From: Aromatoleum toluolicum
GTDB taxonomy: Bacteria; Pseudomonadota; Gammaproteobacteria; Burkholderiales; Rhodocyclaceae
Direction of reading: 5' to 3'
Length of the DNA stretch: 64,000 bases
NCBI RefSeq assembly: GCF_012911005.2
Contig: NZ_WTVS01000003.1
Location: forward strand, 99,753-163,752
Below the pieces are notes generated by a model. That model was given only the letters and a program-made list of their open reading frames with translations. It was not told the DNA's origin and searched no databases. Below are positions 63,498-64,000 of the stretch, piece by piece. Positions within the stretch are counted from its first letter, which is position 1. Each line of letters opens with the position of its first letter. The translations under genes were made by a program, and so were the position numbers.

Positions 63498-64000
63498 ATG
63501 GACACCGTTTCATCCTGGATTCTGCCCGTGTTCTACGGCGGGCTCGGAAACCTGGCTGCGTATCTCGCGGCGCACGTGCTGTTGTGCCTGCTGCCGGCCT
63601 TCTTCATCGCCGGGGCGATGGCGGCGCTGATTCCCAAGGAAACGGTCACGCGCTTCCTCGGGCGCAACTCCAGCAAGGCGGTGTCCTATCCGGCCGCGGC
63701 GGCGGCGGGATCCCTGCTGGCGGTATGTTCCTGCACCATCGTCCCGCTCTTCGCCGGCATCTACAAGAAGGGCGCCGGGTTGGGTCCGGCGATCACCTTC
63801 CTGTTCTTCGCGCCCGCGGCGAACATCCTCGCGCTGGTCTACACCGGCGGCATCATCGGGCCGGATCTTGCCATCGCGCGTTTCGTGCTGTCGCTGATCT
63901 TCGGCATCGGAATCGGCCTGATCATGGCGCTGATCTTCCGCGCCGACGATGTCGCGCACGACCTCGCGACCGACAGCCCCTTCGCCGCGCGGGGCGGGGG
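63498..64000 (+). CDS. ArsP/DUF318-family permease, 3' truncated by window edge
   Basis: At least 167 residues from ATG 63498 (MDTVSSWILPVFYGGLGNLAAYLAAHV) remain before the window end. Several hydrophobic helices are present, with the family hallmarks LLAVCSCTIVPLFAGIYKKGAGLGPAITFLFFAPAANILALVY; the CSC motif and the ANILAL region are conserved in the ArsP/DUF318 permeases that export trivalent organoarsenicals. It lies 231 bases after the response regulator in the same direction, strengthening the arsenic reading of the locus. Some family members are associated with other functions, so arsenic transport is inference. Confidence 0.85.
   Translation, partial: MDTVSSWILPVFYGGLGNLAAYLAAHVLLCLLPAFFIAGAMAALIPKETVTRFLGRNSSKAVSYPAAAAAGSLLAVCSCTIVPLFAGIYKKGAGLGPAITFLFFAPAANILALVYTGGIIGPDLAIARFVLSLIFGIGIGLIMALIFRADDVAHDLATDSPFAARGG

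Overview
This 64 kb window is very GC-rich and codon-biased. It looks like a betaproteobacterium of the Rhodocyclales (Aromatoleum/Azoarcus/Thauera type). The basis is a bacterial tungsten aldehyde oxidoreductase operon of the AorABC type, several sigma-54 regulators, an NsrR-type regulator, and the betaproteobacterial gene order pepA-holC-hypothetical-valS. No rRNA, tRNA, CRISPR array or insertion sequence was recognised. The two edge genes, an AcoR-type regulator and an ArsP-type permease, are cut by the window ends.

Region 1 (1-13.7 kb) is an alcohol/aldehyde oxidation region under sigma-54 control. It holds an NAD-dependent aldehyde dehydrogenase divergent from an AcoR-type regulator. A seven-gene operon follows, combining an NMT1/TauT-type ABC importer with a PedA1-A2-B-C-type system (ATPase, beta-propeller, binding protein, ABC-2 permease). 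That second system is known from PQQ-dependent alcohol oxidation and lanthanide uptake. A quinoprotein-associated binding protein, a PedF-type cytochrome c and a second AcoR-type regulator come next. The quinoprotein dehydrogenase itself is not in the window.

Region 2 (13.7-19.7 kb) is the aor operon: a four-cluster ferredoxin subunit, the tungsten subunit, an FAD subunit, a MoaD-like protein, a small unknown protein, and tungstate transporter genes tupB and tupC without tupA. A strong stem-loop separates aorB from aorC.

Region 3 (19.7-28.5 kb) has a LysR/NmrA pair, cytochrome b561 with two YceI proteins, a CDGSH protein, and an extracellular-electron-transfer style set: a monoheme cytochrome c, a decaheme MtrA-type cytochrome and an MtrB-type outer-membrane barrel.

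Region 4 (28.6-44.5 kb) is mostly housekeeping: moaC, bepA-like, tusA-like, valS, holC, pepA, lptF, lptG, fpr, an NsrR-type regulator with a recognisable operator, an MFS/LysR pair, a cobalamin-type binding protein and a pseudouridine synthase.

Region 5 (44.5-64 kb) is arsenic- and oxyanion-related. It starts with an arsR-arsC-arsD-arsA-acr3 operon, a universal stress protein and a group of small lipoproteins. Then comes a leftward operon encoding a polyferredoxin, a Tat-exported molybdopterin enzyme of the Psr/Phs/Arr/Arx group, a four-cluster ferredoxin, an NrfD anchor and a TorD-type chaperone. Divergent from it are a PhnD-like sensor protein, a histidine kinase and an NtrC-type regulator, followed by an ArsP-like permease. 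This B'-A-B-C-D plus X-S-R layout resembles arx (anaerobic arsenite oxidase) loci. A near-consensus sigma-54 promoter and paired GTTAC-N6-GTAAC palindromes lie between the two arms. It is the best candidate for a system deserving experimental follow-up.
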